NCBI GenBank assembly: GCA_002469605.1
Contig: DKMV01000093.1
Coordinates: forward strand, 333 to 17,517
DNA length: 17,185 nucleotides
Reading direction: 5' to 3'
From: Leclercia sp. UBA7405
GTDB taxonomy: Bacteria; Pseudomonadota; Gammaproteobacteria; Enterobacterales; Enterobacteriaceae
A program made the translations under genes and the position numbers. How positions within the stretch are numbered: the stretch's first letter is position 1; each line of letters opens with the position of its first letter. Below are positions 6,524-14,529 of this stretch, piece after piece. The notes under the pieces were generated by a model. That model was not told where the DNA came from. It worked only from the letters and a program-made list of their open reading frames with translations, and did no database searches.

Positions 6524-7732
6524 GTGCTGACTACACTCATATATCGAAGCCAGTTAAATTCATCCTGTGAATCTTTATCACTCACCTCGTTGATTGATAA
6601 AGCCAGAGAAAACAATGGCGCGCTCAATATCACCGGTATCCTGCTGTTTAACGGCGTGGAGTTCCTGCAAATTCTGGAAGGTACCGAAGAGATCGTTGAT
6701 ACCCTATTCAGCAAAATTAGCCTCGACGATCGCCATCACAGCGTGGTGGAGCTGATGCGCGATTACGGCCCGCGCCGCCGTTTCGAGGACGTGGGCATGA
6801 TGCTGTATGACCTGCGCGTAGCCCCTACAGAGTCGGTGCTCAGTTCGGTGCTGCACTACAGCAAGCTGGAGAGCTACCTCGCCACCGAGGATCGGGTCTT
6901 TAAATTTATTCAGTCGTTTATTAAGCAGACCAGACAACCTGAACCTGCCGTAGCCGCCTCCGCCAGCAAATGGCGGCTGGCGCCGGAACGTCCCCCTTTT
7001 GGCGGATGCGATCTGGTGCCGGGCCAGCTGTGCCAGTTTGCCCTGCAGCCTATTGTGGAGCCCGCCAGCGGCAAAATTTCCTCTCTTGAGGCGCTGATCC
7101 GCGGCAACGACGGCGGCAGTCCGGAGCATTTTTTCAATGGCATCCCCCAGGACAAACTCTACGATGTGGATCTCCAGACCAAGGCCTATGCCTTTGCACT
7201 GGCCGAGAAAATCGGCATCGGCGATCATAAAATTGCCATCAACCTGCTGCCGATGTCGCTGGTTAACGTCCCCGGTGCCGTTGATTTCCTGATGGATCAG
7301 ATCCTCCTGCATGGCCTGGTGCCCGAGCAGGTGGTGGTGGAGGTTACTGAAAACGAGATGATCTCCGGCTTTAACCAGTTTAACAGCGCCATCAAGCAGC
7401 TGCGGGCAGCGGGCGTAGGCCTGGCGATTGACGATTTCGGCTCTGGCTATGCCGGGCTGTCGCTGCTGACGCGCTTCCAGCCGGACAAAATCAAAATTGA
7501 CCGGGAGATTGTCAGCAATATTCACCTTAGCGGGCCAAAGCAGGCGATCGTAAAGTCCATCGTCAGCTGCTGTACTGATATGGGAATTGCCCTGGTGGCG
7601 GAAGGTATCGAAAAGATGGAAGAGTGGTGCTGGCTCGAAACCGCCGGGATCAGACGTTTTCAGGGATTCCTCTTCGCCCGCCCCCAGCTAAACGGGGTAG
7701 GGACGATCCACTGGCCAAAGCCTGCACAATGA
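6524..7732 (+). CDS. Blue-light-regulated c-di-GMP phosphodiesterase, BLUF-EAL (BlrP1-like)
   Basis: A 402-residue photoreceptor enzyme. The BLUF domain (about 1-95) binds FAD and senses blue light: Tyr7, Asn35 (NITGILLFNG) and Gln49 (FLQILEG) are in place. The EAL domain (about 165-400) hydrolyses c-di-GMP: EAL at 189-191 (SLEALIR), Asn240, Glu273 (VEVTENE), Asp303-Asp304 (DDFGSG), Lys324 (DKIKID) and Glu360 (AEGIE) are all present. Order and length match Klebsiella BlrP1, an active light-stimulated phosphodiesterase, whereas E. coli BluF (YcgF) has lost activity and acts as an anti-repressor. The start is GTG at 6524; this gives MLTTLIYRS, the family start, but the ribosome site is weak. 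A perfect hairpin follows the stop. Lowering c-di-GMP would favour motility over biofilm. Confidence 0.93.
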   Translation: MLTTLIYRSQLNSSCESLSLTSLIDKARENNGALNITGILLFNGVEFLQILEGTEEIVDTLFSKISLDDRHHSVVELMRDYGPRRRFEDVGMMLYDLRVAPTESVLSSVLHYSKLESYLATEDRVFKFIQSFIKQTRQPEPAVAASASKWRLAPERPPFGGCDLVPGQLCQFALQPIVEPASGKISSLEALIRGNDGGSPEHFFNGIPQDKLYDVDLQTKAYAFALAEKIGIGDHKIAINLLPMSLVNVPGAVDFLMDQILLHGLVPEQVVVEVTENEMISGFNQFNSAIKQLRAAGVGLAIDDFGSGYAGLSLLTRFQPDKIKIDREIVSNIHLSGPKQAIVKSIVSCCTDMGIALVAEGIEKMEEWCWLETAGIRRFQGFLFARPQLNGVGTIHWPKPAQ

Positions 7733-7743
7733 TATAAATGACT

Positions 7744-7771
7744 GGCGGCAAAAGCGCTGGCTTTTGCCGCC
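7744..7771. terminator. Perfect 12-bp hairpin after the BLUF-EAL gene
   Basis: GGCGGCAAAAGC (7744-7755) pairs fully with GCTTTTGCCGCC (7760-7771) around a GCTG loop, beginning 11 bases after the stop codon. There is no T run beyond the stem, but TTTT lies inside the right arm. It is probably a transcription end or a 3' stabilising hairpin, working on either strand. Confidence 0.55.
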
Positions 7772-7860
7772 GTCAAACGCGCAATAACCTTTTCTCTTCC
7801 TGAACCCCTGTAAAATTCTCACCTGCTGCGCCCATATTGCCCCGTTCTCCCGGCCCTCAT

Positions 7861-7875
7861 CGTGACGCCGTCACG
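7861..7875. promoter_or_regulatory. Candidate operator ahead of treZ
   Basis: CGTGAC-GCC-GTCACG is a perfect inverted repeat with six-base arms. It lies about 20 bases ahead of the -10 element of treZ, so it would overlap the -35 region. I do not recognise the regulator. Confidence 0.4.
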
Positions 7876-7894
7876 GCAAATTTAACATCCTGGT

Positions 7895-7901
7895 CTATAG
7901 T
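7895..7901 (+). promoter_or_regulatory. Sigma-S-type -10 element of the treZYX operon
   Basis: CTATAGT differs by one base from the sigma-S form CTATACT. The bases after it (TTATCCTTG) also resemble those after the osmC -10 (TATCTCTTTG). Transcription would start near 7908, giving a leader of about 100 bases before treZ. No other good promoter is seen in 7733-8010. Confidence 0.5.
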
Positions 7902-8010
7902 TTATCCTTGTGCGCTATGCATTATCGATCGCCACGTTACTACTTTCCCTCCGCGTAACCGTCAATGTTAGCAACCCGAAGATGCTGTTCGGGAGAAATG
8001 AGGTGTCAGA

Positions 8011-9801
8011 ATGCAGTCAAAACACTTTTTTAAGAGCTGGGGTGCAGAATATGTGGACGGGGGCAGAGTGCGTTTTCGGCTGTGGGCCAGCGGCCAGCAG
8101 CAGATTGTCCTGCGTCTGAATGGTGAGGATCGTCCCATGCGCGCAGCAGGGGACGGCTGGTTTGAACTTGAAGTAGAAGGCGTACAGCCCGGTGCGGCCT
8201 ATCAGTACGTGCTGGCCGACGGCATGGCCGTACCGGACCCGGCCTCTCGCGCCCAGCAGGGGGATGTGAATTCGCCCTCGCTGGTAGTCGATCCCAACAG
8301 CTACGTCTGGCAAAACGCTGAATGGCAGGGGCGCCGCTGGGAAGAGACGGTAGTCTATGAGCTCCATATCGGCACCTTTACCCCTGAAGGCACCTTCCAG
8401 GCGGCTATCGCTAAGCTGCCCGGACTGGTAGAGCTTGGCATCACCCAGATTGAGGTAATGCCCGTCTCCCAGTTCGGGGGCAATCGCGGCTGGGGCTACG
8501 ACGGCGTGCTGCTCTACGCCCCGCACGTTGCCTACGGCACGCCGGACGACTTTAAAGCCTTTATCGACGCTGCCCACGGGCTGGGGCTGTCGGTGGTGCT
8601 GGATATCGTCCTCAACCATTTTGGCCCCGAGGGCAACTATCTGCCGAAGCTGTCACCGGAGTTTTTCCACCCGGAGCGGATGACCCCCTGGGGCAACGGC
8701 ATCGCCTACGACCGGGCAGCGACGCGGCAGTTTATCACCGAGGCGCCGCTGTTCTGGCTCACCGAATACCATCTTGACGGCCTGCGCTTTGACGCCATCG
8801 ACCATATCCATGACAGCAGCGAACCCCACGTGCTGGTGGAGATAGCCGAGCGCATCCGGGCGGAGATCGCCGATCGCCCGATCCATCTCACCACCGAAGA
8901 CAGCCGTAACATTATCTACCTGCACCCGCGGGATGAAGCGGGCAACCTGCCGCGCTTTACCGCCGAATGGAATGACGATCTGCACAACGCCGCCCACGTT
9001 TTCGCCACCGGCGAAACCCATGCCTATTACCGCGACTTTGCCGAGGCGCCGGAAAAATGGGTGGCCCGTGCGCTGGCCGAAGGCTTTGCCTACCAGGGCG
9101 AAACCTCCGCCCACAGCGGTGAAGCGCGTGGCGTGGACAGCACCGGGCAGCCGCCCGCTGCCTTTGTCGATTTTATCCAGAACCACGATCAGGTGGGGAA
9201 CCGCGCCCAGGGCGATCGGCTAATTACCCTTGCCGGGCCGGATCGCACCCGGGTGCTGCTGGGCATGCTGCTGCTCTCGCCGCACATCCCGCTGCTGTTT
9301 ATGGGGGAGGAGTATGGCGAGACGCACCCCTTCCTGTTCTTTACCGATTTCCACGGCGATCTGGCCCGGGCGGTGCGCGAAGGGCGGGCGAAGGAGTTCT
9401 CCGGCCACAGCGGACATGACAAAGAGGACGTTCCCGATCCCAACGCCCTGGAGACCTTTACCCGCTCTAAACTCGACTGGCAAAAACTGACCACCGAGGA
9501 GGGTAAATCCTGGCTACGCTTTACCCGCCAGCTACTGTTGCTGCGCCATCAGGCGATCGTTCCGCTGCTGGCCAACGCGCGCGGCGGCGAAGGGGAGGTA
9601 GTACACACGGCGCCGGGGCATTTTATTGTCCGCTGGCGTTTTGCCGAAGGCGTTCTGTCGATGGCCCTGAACATCAGCGAGCGCACCTTGCCCGCACCGG
9701 AACTGCCCGGAACACCGATCTTTGTCTGGCCGGCGGAAGCAACGACGCTGCCGCCAAATTCACTTATTGTCTGTTTTGCTGAGGGAGAAGCCCAACGATG
9801 A
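8011..9801 (+). CDS. treZ: Malto-oligosyltrehalose trehalohydrolase (TreZ)
   Basis: TreZ (GH13) cuts the alpha-1,4 bond next to the terminal trehalosyl unit made by TreY, releasing free trehalose in the cytoplasm. The 596-residue protein has an N-terminal beta domain (about 1-100), a TIM barrel from about 110 (VVYELHIGTFTPEGTF) to 480, and a C-terminal beta domain. The GH13 catalytic residues are Asp261 (LDGLRFDAIDH), Glu296 (LTTEDSRN) and Asp393 (IQNHDQVGNR). The DAIDHIHDSS stretch and NHDQVGN are typical of TreZ and its branching-enzyme relatives. Length matches the family. The ATG has an AGGTG ribosome site. Its stop overlaps the treY start as ATGA, which suggests coupled translation. A stress-type promoter lies about 110 bases upstream. 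Confidence 0.95.
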   Translation: MQSKHFFKSWGAEYVDGGRVRFRLWASGQQQIVLRLNGEDRPMRAAGDGWFELEVEGVQPGAAYQYVLADGMAVPDPASRAQQGDVNSPSLVVDPNSYVWQNAEWQGRRWEETVVYELHIGTFTPEGTFQAAIAKLPGLVELGITQIEVMPVSQFGGNRGWGYDGVLLYAPHVAYGTPDDFKAFIDAAHGLGLSVVLDIVLNHFGPEGNYLPKLSPEFFHPERMTPWGNGIAYDRAATRQFITEAPLFWLTEYHLDGLRFDAIDHIHDSSEPHVLVEIAERIRAEIADRPIHLTTEDSRNIIYLHPRDEAGNLPRFTAEWNDDLHNAAHVFATGETHAYYRDFAEAPEKWVARALAEGFAYQGETSAHSGEARGVDSTGQPPAAFVDFIQNHDQVGNRAQGDRLITLAGPDRTRVLLGMLLLSPHIPLLFMGEEYGETHPFLFFTDFHGDLARAVREGRAKEFSGHSGHDKEDVPDPNALETFTRSKLDWQKLTTEEGKSWLRFTRQLLLLRHQAIVPLLANARGGEGEVVHTAPGHFIVRWRFAEGVLSMALNISERTLPAPELPGTPIFVWPAEATTLPPNSLIVCFAEGEAQR

Positions 9802-12296
9802 TTCCAGTCGCAACCTGGCGTATTCAGTTTCGCAATGGCATGACCTTCGATCGTGCCGCCAGCCTGGTGCCCTATTTACAGCAGCTGGGTATTAGCCACC
9901 TGTACGCCTCGCCGATTTTCACCGCCGCCAGCGGATCAACGCACGGCTACGACGTGACCGACGTCAATGAGATCGATCCGGCCATCGGCGGCCGCGCCGG
10001 GTTTGAGCGCATGGTCAGCGCCCTGAAGGAGGCGGGGATGGGGCTGATTATTGATATCGTGCCGAACCATATGTCCACCTCGCTGGAGAACCCCTGGTGG
10101 CGGGATGTGGTTGAGTACGGCGAGCAGAGCCGCTATGCCCACCATTTTGATATCGACTGGTCGCGCCGCCTGACCCTGCCGTTCCTCGGGGACACCTTCG
10201 AGGCGGTGCTGGCGCAGGGCGACCTGCGCGTGGAGCGCGATCCCAACACCGGGCGCCCGGCGCTGGCCTACTTTGACACGTTCTACCCCCTGACACCGAA
10301 CAGCTGGCTCGGACGGGAAGAGGAGGTGCTGGCGCTGACCGATCCGCAGGCTATCACCCAATTGCATGAGCAGCAGCCCTGGCGGCTGACCTGCTGGCGC
10401 GATGCGGCCTCGGAGCTCTCCTGGCGGCGCTTCTTTGAGGTGACCGGGCTGGTGGGCGTGCGGGTGGAAGATCCCGCCGTCTTTGATGACAGCCACGCCC
10501 TGATCCTCGCCCTTGTGCGCTCCGGGGCGGTAGACGGGCTGCGGGTGGACCACGTGGACGGGCTGGCCGATCCCAAGGGCTATCTGGAACGCCTGCGCCA
10601 GGAAGCGGGGGAAGATTGCTACATCACGGTGGAGAAGATCCTCGGTAAAGGGGAGCATCTGCCCACCGACTGGCCTATCTCCGGCACCACCGGCTATGAA
10701 TTTATCGCCTCGCTGGCGGAAGTGCTGGTGGATGACGAGAAGATCGACGCCCTGCGCGAAGCCTGGGACGAGGTCTCCGGCAAGGTGGTCGATCCCCACG
10801 CCGAGCTGCGCAAAGCGCGCCTGCTGATGGTGGATCGCAACTTTGCCGGCGAGTTTTCTACCCTGCTGAAGCTGGCGACGGCTATCGCAGAGCAGGAGCC
10901 GCAGCAGCCAGACGCCGAAAATCTGCGTCTGGCGCTGCGCGAACTGCTGATCGCCTTCCCGGTCTATCGCACTTACGGCACCGCCGACGGGCTGCCGCCT
11001 GCCGATCTGCGCCTGCTGGAGACGGTGTTAACCCGGGTGACGGCGGACGCCGATGCGCTGGCGCTGCTGACCCGCATTCTGACCGGTGAAGTGGCGAGCC
11101 GCGAGCAGGCGAACGAGTTCCGCACCCGCTTCCAGCAGCTGACCGGGCCGCTGATGGCGAAATCCGTTGAGGATACGCTCTTCTTCCGCCAGAACATGGG
11201 GCTGGCGCTGAACGAGGTAGGGGCCGAGCCGGTACCGCGCGGTTTCTCCCTGACCCGTTTCCATAAAGAGATGATGACCCGGCTGGAGCGCCAGCCGGAT
11301 GCGCTTTCCGGCACCTCCACCCACGATACCAAACGGGGTGAAGACGCCCGCGCCCGGCTCTATACCCTGACCGAAGCGCCGGATCTGTGGGCTGAGTGCG
11401 TGGCCCGCTGGCGGCAGATGAACCAGACCCACGTTCGCTTCCTGAACGACGGCACCGCCCCGCGGGGCGTTGATACCTGGATGCTCTACCAGGCGCTGGC
11501 AGGGGTCTGGCCGCCGGAGCTCGATCCGCAGGACGCGGCAGGGCTGAAGGCGCTGGAAGAGCGCTTTATTGGCTTTGTGGAGAAAGCCCTGCGCGAGGCC
11601 AAACAGCGCACCGACTGGGTTGACAGCAACGAAGCCTACGAGACGGCGGTGCTGGAGTATGCCCGCCATCTGCTCTCGGCGGACAACGCGCTCTTTTTGG
11701 AAGATTTCTCCCGCTCGCTGCAACCCTTTATCCGCGCCGGGCTGGTCAACAGCCTGAGCCAGACGCTGATCAAACTCACCGCGCCGGGCGTGCCGGATAT
11801 CTACCAGGGCAGCGAGGCGCTCAACTTCAGTCTGGTCGACCCGGATAACCGCCGGGAGCCGGACTATCCGCGCCTGATGCAGCAGTTAAACGAGGCGGAT
11901 CCCTCGGTACTGACCAGCGACGCGAGCTGGCGGAGCGGACAGCTGCATCAGTTCGTTACCGCCGCGCTGCTGCGCCTGCGCCAGGGCAGACCGGCCCTGT
12001 TCCGGCGGGGAGAGTACGTGTCGCTGCTCACCCACGGTGAACGGGCGGATAAGGTGATTGCTTTTGCCCGCGTCGACGACCGGGATGCGGTGATCGTTAT
12101 CGCCCCGCGATTGGTATTTAACGCCCCCAGCCTTAGCGGCGCCGCCCTCTGGCCCGAAACCTCGGTGGCACTGCCGGAGAACCTGGCCGGCCGCCGCTAC
12201 CGCGATCTGTTCAGTAATGAAGAGATAGAACTGGATGACAACATTGATTTAGCGTCCACGCCGCTGTGCTGGCGCGTCCTCGTTGCCTGCGATTGA
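9798..12296 (+). CDS. treY: Malto-oligosyltrehalose synthase (TreY)
   Basis: TreY (GH13) turns the reducing-end alpha-1,4 bond of a malto-oligosaccharide into alpha,alpha-1,1, making maltooligosyl-trehalose inside the molecule. The 832-residue product starts MIPVATWRIQFRNGMTFDRA and shows SHLYASPI and GSTHGYDVTD, hallmarks of the family. The catalytic residues are Asp251 (GLRVDHVDGL), Glu279 (ITVEKILG) and Asp510 (SGTSTHDTKRGEDARAR). The long insertion between the second and third catalytic residues, mostly helical and charged (about 310-500), is a normal TreY trait. The near-C-terminal APGVPDIYQGSE motif is also typical. Its ATG overlaps the treZ stop by four bases, with a GAGGGAGA ribosome site inside treZ. 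A 24-base gap separates it from the debranching gene. Confidence 0.96.
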   Translation: MIPVATWRIQFRNGMTFDRAASLVPYLQQLGISHLYASPIFTAASGSTHGYDVTDVNEIDPAIGGRAGFERMVSALKEAGMGLIIDIVPNHMSTSLENPWWRDVVEYGEQSRYAHHFDIDWSRRLTLPFLGDTFEAVLAQGDLRVERDPNTGRPALAYFDTFYPLTPNSWLGREEEVLALTDPQAITQLHEQQPWRLTCWRDAASELSWRRFFEVTGLVGVRVEDPAVFDDSHALILALVRSGAVDGLRVDHVDGLADPKGYLERLRQEAGEDCYITVEKILGKGEHLPTDWPISGTTGYEFIASLAEVLVDDEKIDALREAWDEVSGKVVDPHAELRKARLLMVDRNFAGEFSTLLKLATAIAEQEPQQPDAENLRLALRELLIAFPVYRTYGTADGLPPADLRLLETVLTRVTADADALALLTRILTGEVASREQANEFRTRFQQLTGPLMAKSVEDTLFFRQNMGLALNEVGAEPVPRGFSLTRFHKEMMTRLERQPDALSGTSTHDTKRGEDARARLYTLTEAPDLWAECVARWRQMNQTHVRFLNDGTAPRGVDTWMLYQALAGVWPPELDPQDAAGLKALEERFIGFVEKALREAKQRTDWVDSNEAYETAVLEYARHLLSADNALFLEDFSRSLQPFIRAGLVNSLSQTLIKLTAPGVPDIYQGSEALNFSLVDPDNRREPDYPRLMQQLNEADPSVLTSDASWRSGQLHQFVTAALLRLRQGRPALFRRGEYVSLLTHGERADKVIAFARVDDRDAVIVIAPRLVFNAPSLSGAALWPETSVALPENLAGRRYRDLFSNEEIELDDNIDLASTPLCWRVLVACD

Positions 12297-12320
12297 GTGT
12301 GTCTATAAAGGAAAAGTGGT

Positions 12321-14393
12321 ATGCCAAACGTAAAAGATTTTGAGATTCGGGCGGGTTCAGCCCATCAGCTCGGGGCGAATTACGACGGAAGCGGCGTAAA
12401 TTTTGCGATTTTCTCCGCCCACGCGGACCGCGTCGAGCTGTGCCTTTTTGATCCCAGCGGGCAGACGGAGATCGCCCGCCTGGAGCTGCCGGAATATACC
12501 CACGAGGTGTGGCACGGTTATGTGCCGGACCTCCAGCCCGGCGCGCTGTACGGCTATCGCGTTTACGGCCCGTACGATCCTGAGAACGGCCACCGGTTTA
12601 ACCCCAATAAACTGCTGATTGACCCCTATGCCCGAGAACTGGTGGGGGAGATGGACTGGAACGATGCCCATTTCGCCTACGAGATGGGGAATGAGGAGCT
12701 GGACCTGAGCTTTGATACCCGGGACAGCGCCCCCTTTACGCCAAAATGCCGGGTAATCGACCCGGAGGCCTTTAAGCGGGAAGAGGGTAACCGCCCGGAG
12801 ATTGCCTGGCCGCACACTGTGCTCTACGAGACCCACGTTAAGGGCTTTACCCAGCTTAACCCGGCGATTCCGGAAAACCTGCGCGGCACTTTCGAGGGGA
12901 TGGGGCATCAGGCCTCGGTGGACTACATCAAGAGCCTCGGCATTACCTCGGTTGAGCTGATGCCGGTGCACTGGTTCCCCCACGATCAGCACCTGCTCGA
13001 TAAAGGACTGAAAAACTTCTGGGGCTATAACACCCTCGGCTTCTTTGCCCCTGCCACGCACTATTACGGCCCCAACGGCATCCAGGGGTTCCGCGACATG
13101 GTGCGGGCTTACCACGATGCGGGCATCGAGGTGATCCTCGACGTGGTCTATAACCACACCGCCGAGGGCAACGAGCTGGGCCCGACCCTCTCCTTTAAGG
13201 GGATCGATAACTTCTCCTACTACCGCACCATGCCGGACCAGCACCGCTACTACATTAACGATACCGGCACCGGTAACACGGTGAACACCTCCCATCCGCG
13301 CGTTTTACAGATGGTGATGGACTCCCTGCGTTACTGGGTGGAGGTGATGGAGGTTGACGGTTTCCGCTTCGACCTGGGTACCATTCTGGGCCGCGAGCCG
13401 GAAGGCTTCGATCCCCGCGGCGGTTTCTTCGACGCCATCATGCAGGATCCGGTGCTCTCCAAAGTGAAGTTGATCGGCGAGCCCTGGGATATCGGCCCCG
13501 GCGGTTATCAGGTAGGGGGCTTCCCGCCCGGCTGGGGGGAGTGGAACGACAAATACCGCGACACGGTGCGCGAGTACTGGCGCGGGGATAACGTCTCGTC
13601 CGACTTTGCCGCGCGCCTGCTGGGCTCCGGCGACCTGTACGATACGCGCGGCCGTCGCCCCTGGGCGAGCATCAACTTTGTTACCGCCCACGACGGCTTT
13701 ACCCTCAACGACCTGGTTTCGTACAACGAGAAGCACAACGAGGCCAACGGCGAGGATAATAACGACGGCCACAACGATAACCGGTCATACAATTACGGCG
13801 CCGAAGGGCCAACCGACGACGAAGGCATCAACGCGGTGCGCGAGCGGCAAAAACGCAACTTCCTTACCACGCTGTTCTTCTCCCACGGCACCCCGATGCT
13901 GCTGGCAGGGGATGAGTTTGCCCGCAGCCAGATGGGGAATAACAACGGTTACTGCCAGGATAGCGACATCTCATGGGTGCACTGGGAAGGGCTGCCGCCG
14001 GGGGCCGAGGCGCTGCGGGAGTATACCCGTCGCCTGATCCAGCTGCGCGCCGCCCAGCCGCTGCTGCGGCGTGAAAACTGGCGCGACGGGCTGGAGATCC
14101 ACTGGTTCAACACCGACGGCGGCCCGCAGCAGCCGGAAGAGTGGGACGCCAGCGCTACTCTTGGGGTGATGATCCGCCGCCCGGACCTCGAGCAGGAGGA
14201 GGGTATCTGGCACGACGTGGTGATGCTCTGCAACCCGCTGGATGAGAGCGTGGAATACCAGCTACCGTTCCAGGAGGATGGCGGCTGGGTGCTGGAGCTC
14301 TCCACCGCCGAGCCTGAGCTTGAGGCACCGACCACGGTCGAGGCCGCATATCAGGTGCCGGGACGCAGTATCGTTCTGTTCAGAAGACCGTAA
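12321..14393 (+). CDS. treX: Glycogen debranching enzyme, GlgX/TreX type (isoamylase family)
   Basis: This GH13 enzyme cuts alpha-1,6 branch points of glycogen, supplying linear chains for TreY. The 690-residue product has an N-terminal CBM48-like domain (about 15-100; GANYDGSGVNFAIFSAHADR) and a barrel from 165. The catalytic residues are Asp351 (VDGFRFDLGTILGREPEGF), Glu387 (LIGEPWDIGPGGYQVG) and Asp458 (VTAHDGFTLNDLVSYN). The motifs YNEKHNEANGEDNNDGHNDN and LAGDEFARSQMGNNNGYCQD are typical of GlgX/TreX. E. coli GlgX is about 657 residues and sits in the glg operon; this copy is longer and sits with treZY, hence the treX name, although glgX would also be an accepted label. An AAAGGAAAA ribosome site precedes the ATG. 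A strong terminator follows. Confidence 0.93.
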   Translation: MPNVKDFEIRAGSAHQLGANYDGSGVNFAIFSAHADRVELCLFDPSGQTEIARLELPEYTHEVWHGYVPDLQPGALYGYRVYGPYDPENGHRFNPNKLLIDPYARELVGEMDWNDAHFAYEMGNEELDLSFDTRDSAPFTPKCRVIDPEAFKREEGNRPEIAWPHTVLYETHVKGFTQLNPAIPENLRGTFEGMGHQASVDYIKSLGITSVELMPVHWFPHDQHLLDKGLKNFWGYNTLGFFAPATHYYGPNGIQGFRDMVRAYHDAGIEVILDVVYNHTAEGNELGPTLSFKGIDNFSYYRTMPDQHRYYINDTGTGNTVNTSHPRVLQMVMDSLRYWVEVMEVDGFRFDLGTILGREPEGFDPRGGFFDAIMQDPVLSKVKLIGEPWDIGPGGYQVGGFPPGWGEWNDKYRDTVREYWRGDNVSSDFAARLLGSGDLYDTRGRRPWASINFVTAHDGFTLNDLVSYNEKHNEANGEDNNDGHNDNRSYNYGAEGPTDDEGINAVRERQKRNFLTTLFFSHGTPMLLAGDEFARSQMGNNNGYCQDSDISWVHWEGLPPGAEALREYTRRLIQLRAAQPLLRRENWRDGLEIHWFNTDGGPQQPEEWDASATLGVMIRRPDLEQEEGIWHDVVMLCNPLDESVEYQLPFQEDGGWVLELSTAEPELEAPTTVEAAYQVPGRSIVLFRRP

Positions 14394-14405
14394 GCGTGAT
14401 GACAG

Positions 14406-14429
14406 AGCCGGCGAAAGCCGGCTTTTTTT
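14406..14429 (+). terminator. Rho-independent terminator of the treZYX operon
   Basis: A 7-bp GC-rich stem AGCCGGC / GCCGGCT around a GAAA tetraloop is followed by a run of seven T. It starts 13 bases after the treX stop codon and ends the three-gene operon. Confidence 0.92.
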
Positions 14430-14463
14430 GATCCTCAATACTTACGGGCTTGCCATTCATCTC

Positions 14464-14494
14464 TTGACCTGATGCTGGCCTTAAGTAGCATCAG
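14464..14494 (+). promoter_or_regulatory. Candidate promoter and operator of the AraC-type gene
   Basis: TTGACC (14464-14469) with TAGCAT (14486-14491), 16 bases apart, makes a plausible promoter. Overlapping it is a perfect inverted repeat with eight-base arms, CTGATGCT (14469-14476) and AGCATCAG (14487-14494), spaced by ten bases. The overlap suggests a repressor site, perhaps for the gene's own product. Confidence 0.45.
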
Positions 14495-14529
14495 TCCTAT
14501 TCCTGACAAACAACCTTTCGCCGCCACCC

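Noticed and set aside
7917..7958. 13-codon open frame in the treZ leader (starts MHYRSPRYY)
   Set aside because: It lacks a ribosome site and has no leader-peptide logic such as repeated control codons; likely chance.
7910..8119. 69-codon frame overlapping the start of treZ
   Set aside because: It begins at GTG without a ribosome site and runs out of frame into treZ; no similarity to known leaders.
9936..10799. Long open frame (287 codons) antisense to treY
   Set aside because: High GC coding sequence gives long antisense frames; no ribosome site, no recognisable domain, and treY on the other strand is certain.
12357..13295. Long open frame (312 codons) antisense to treX
   Set aside because: It is a shadow of a strongly supported GH13 gene; the translation is low complexity in family terms and shows no motif.
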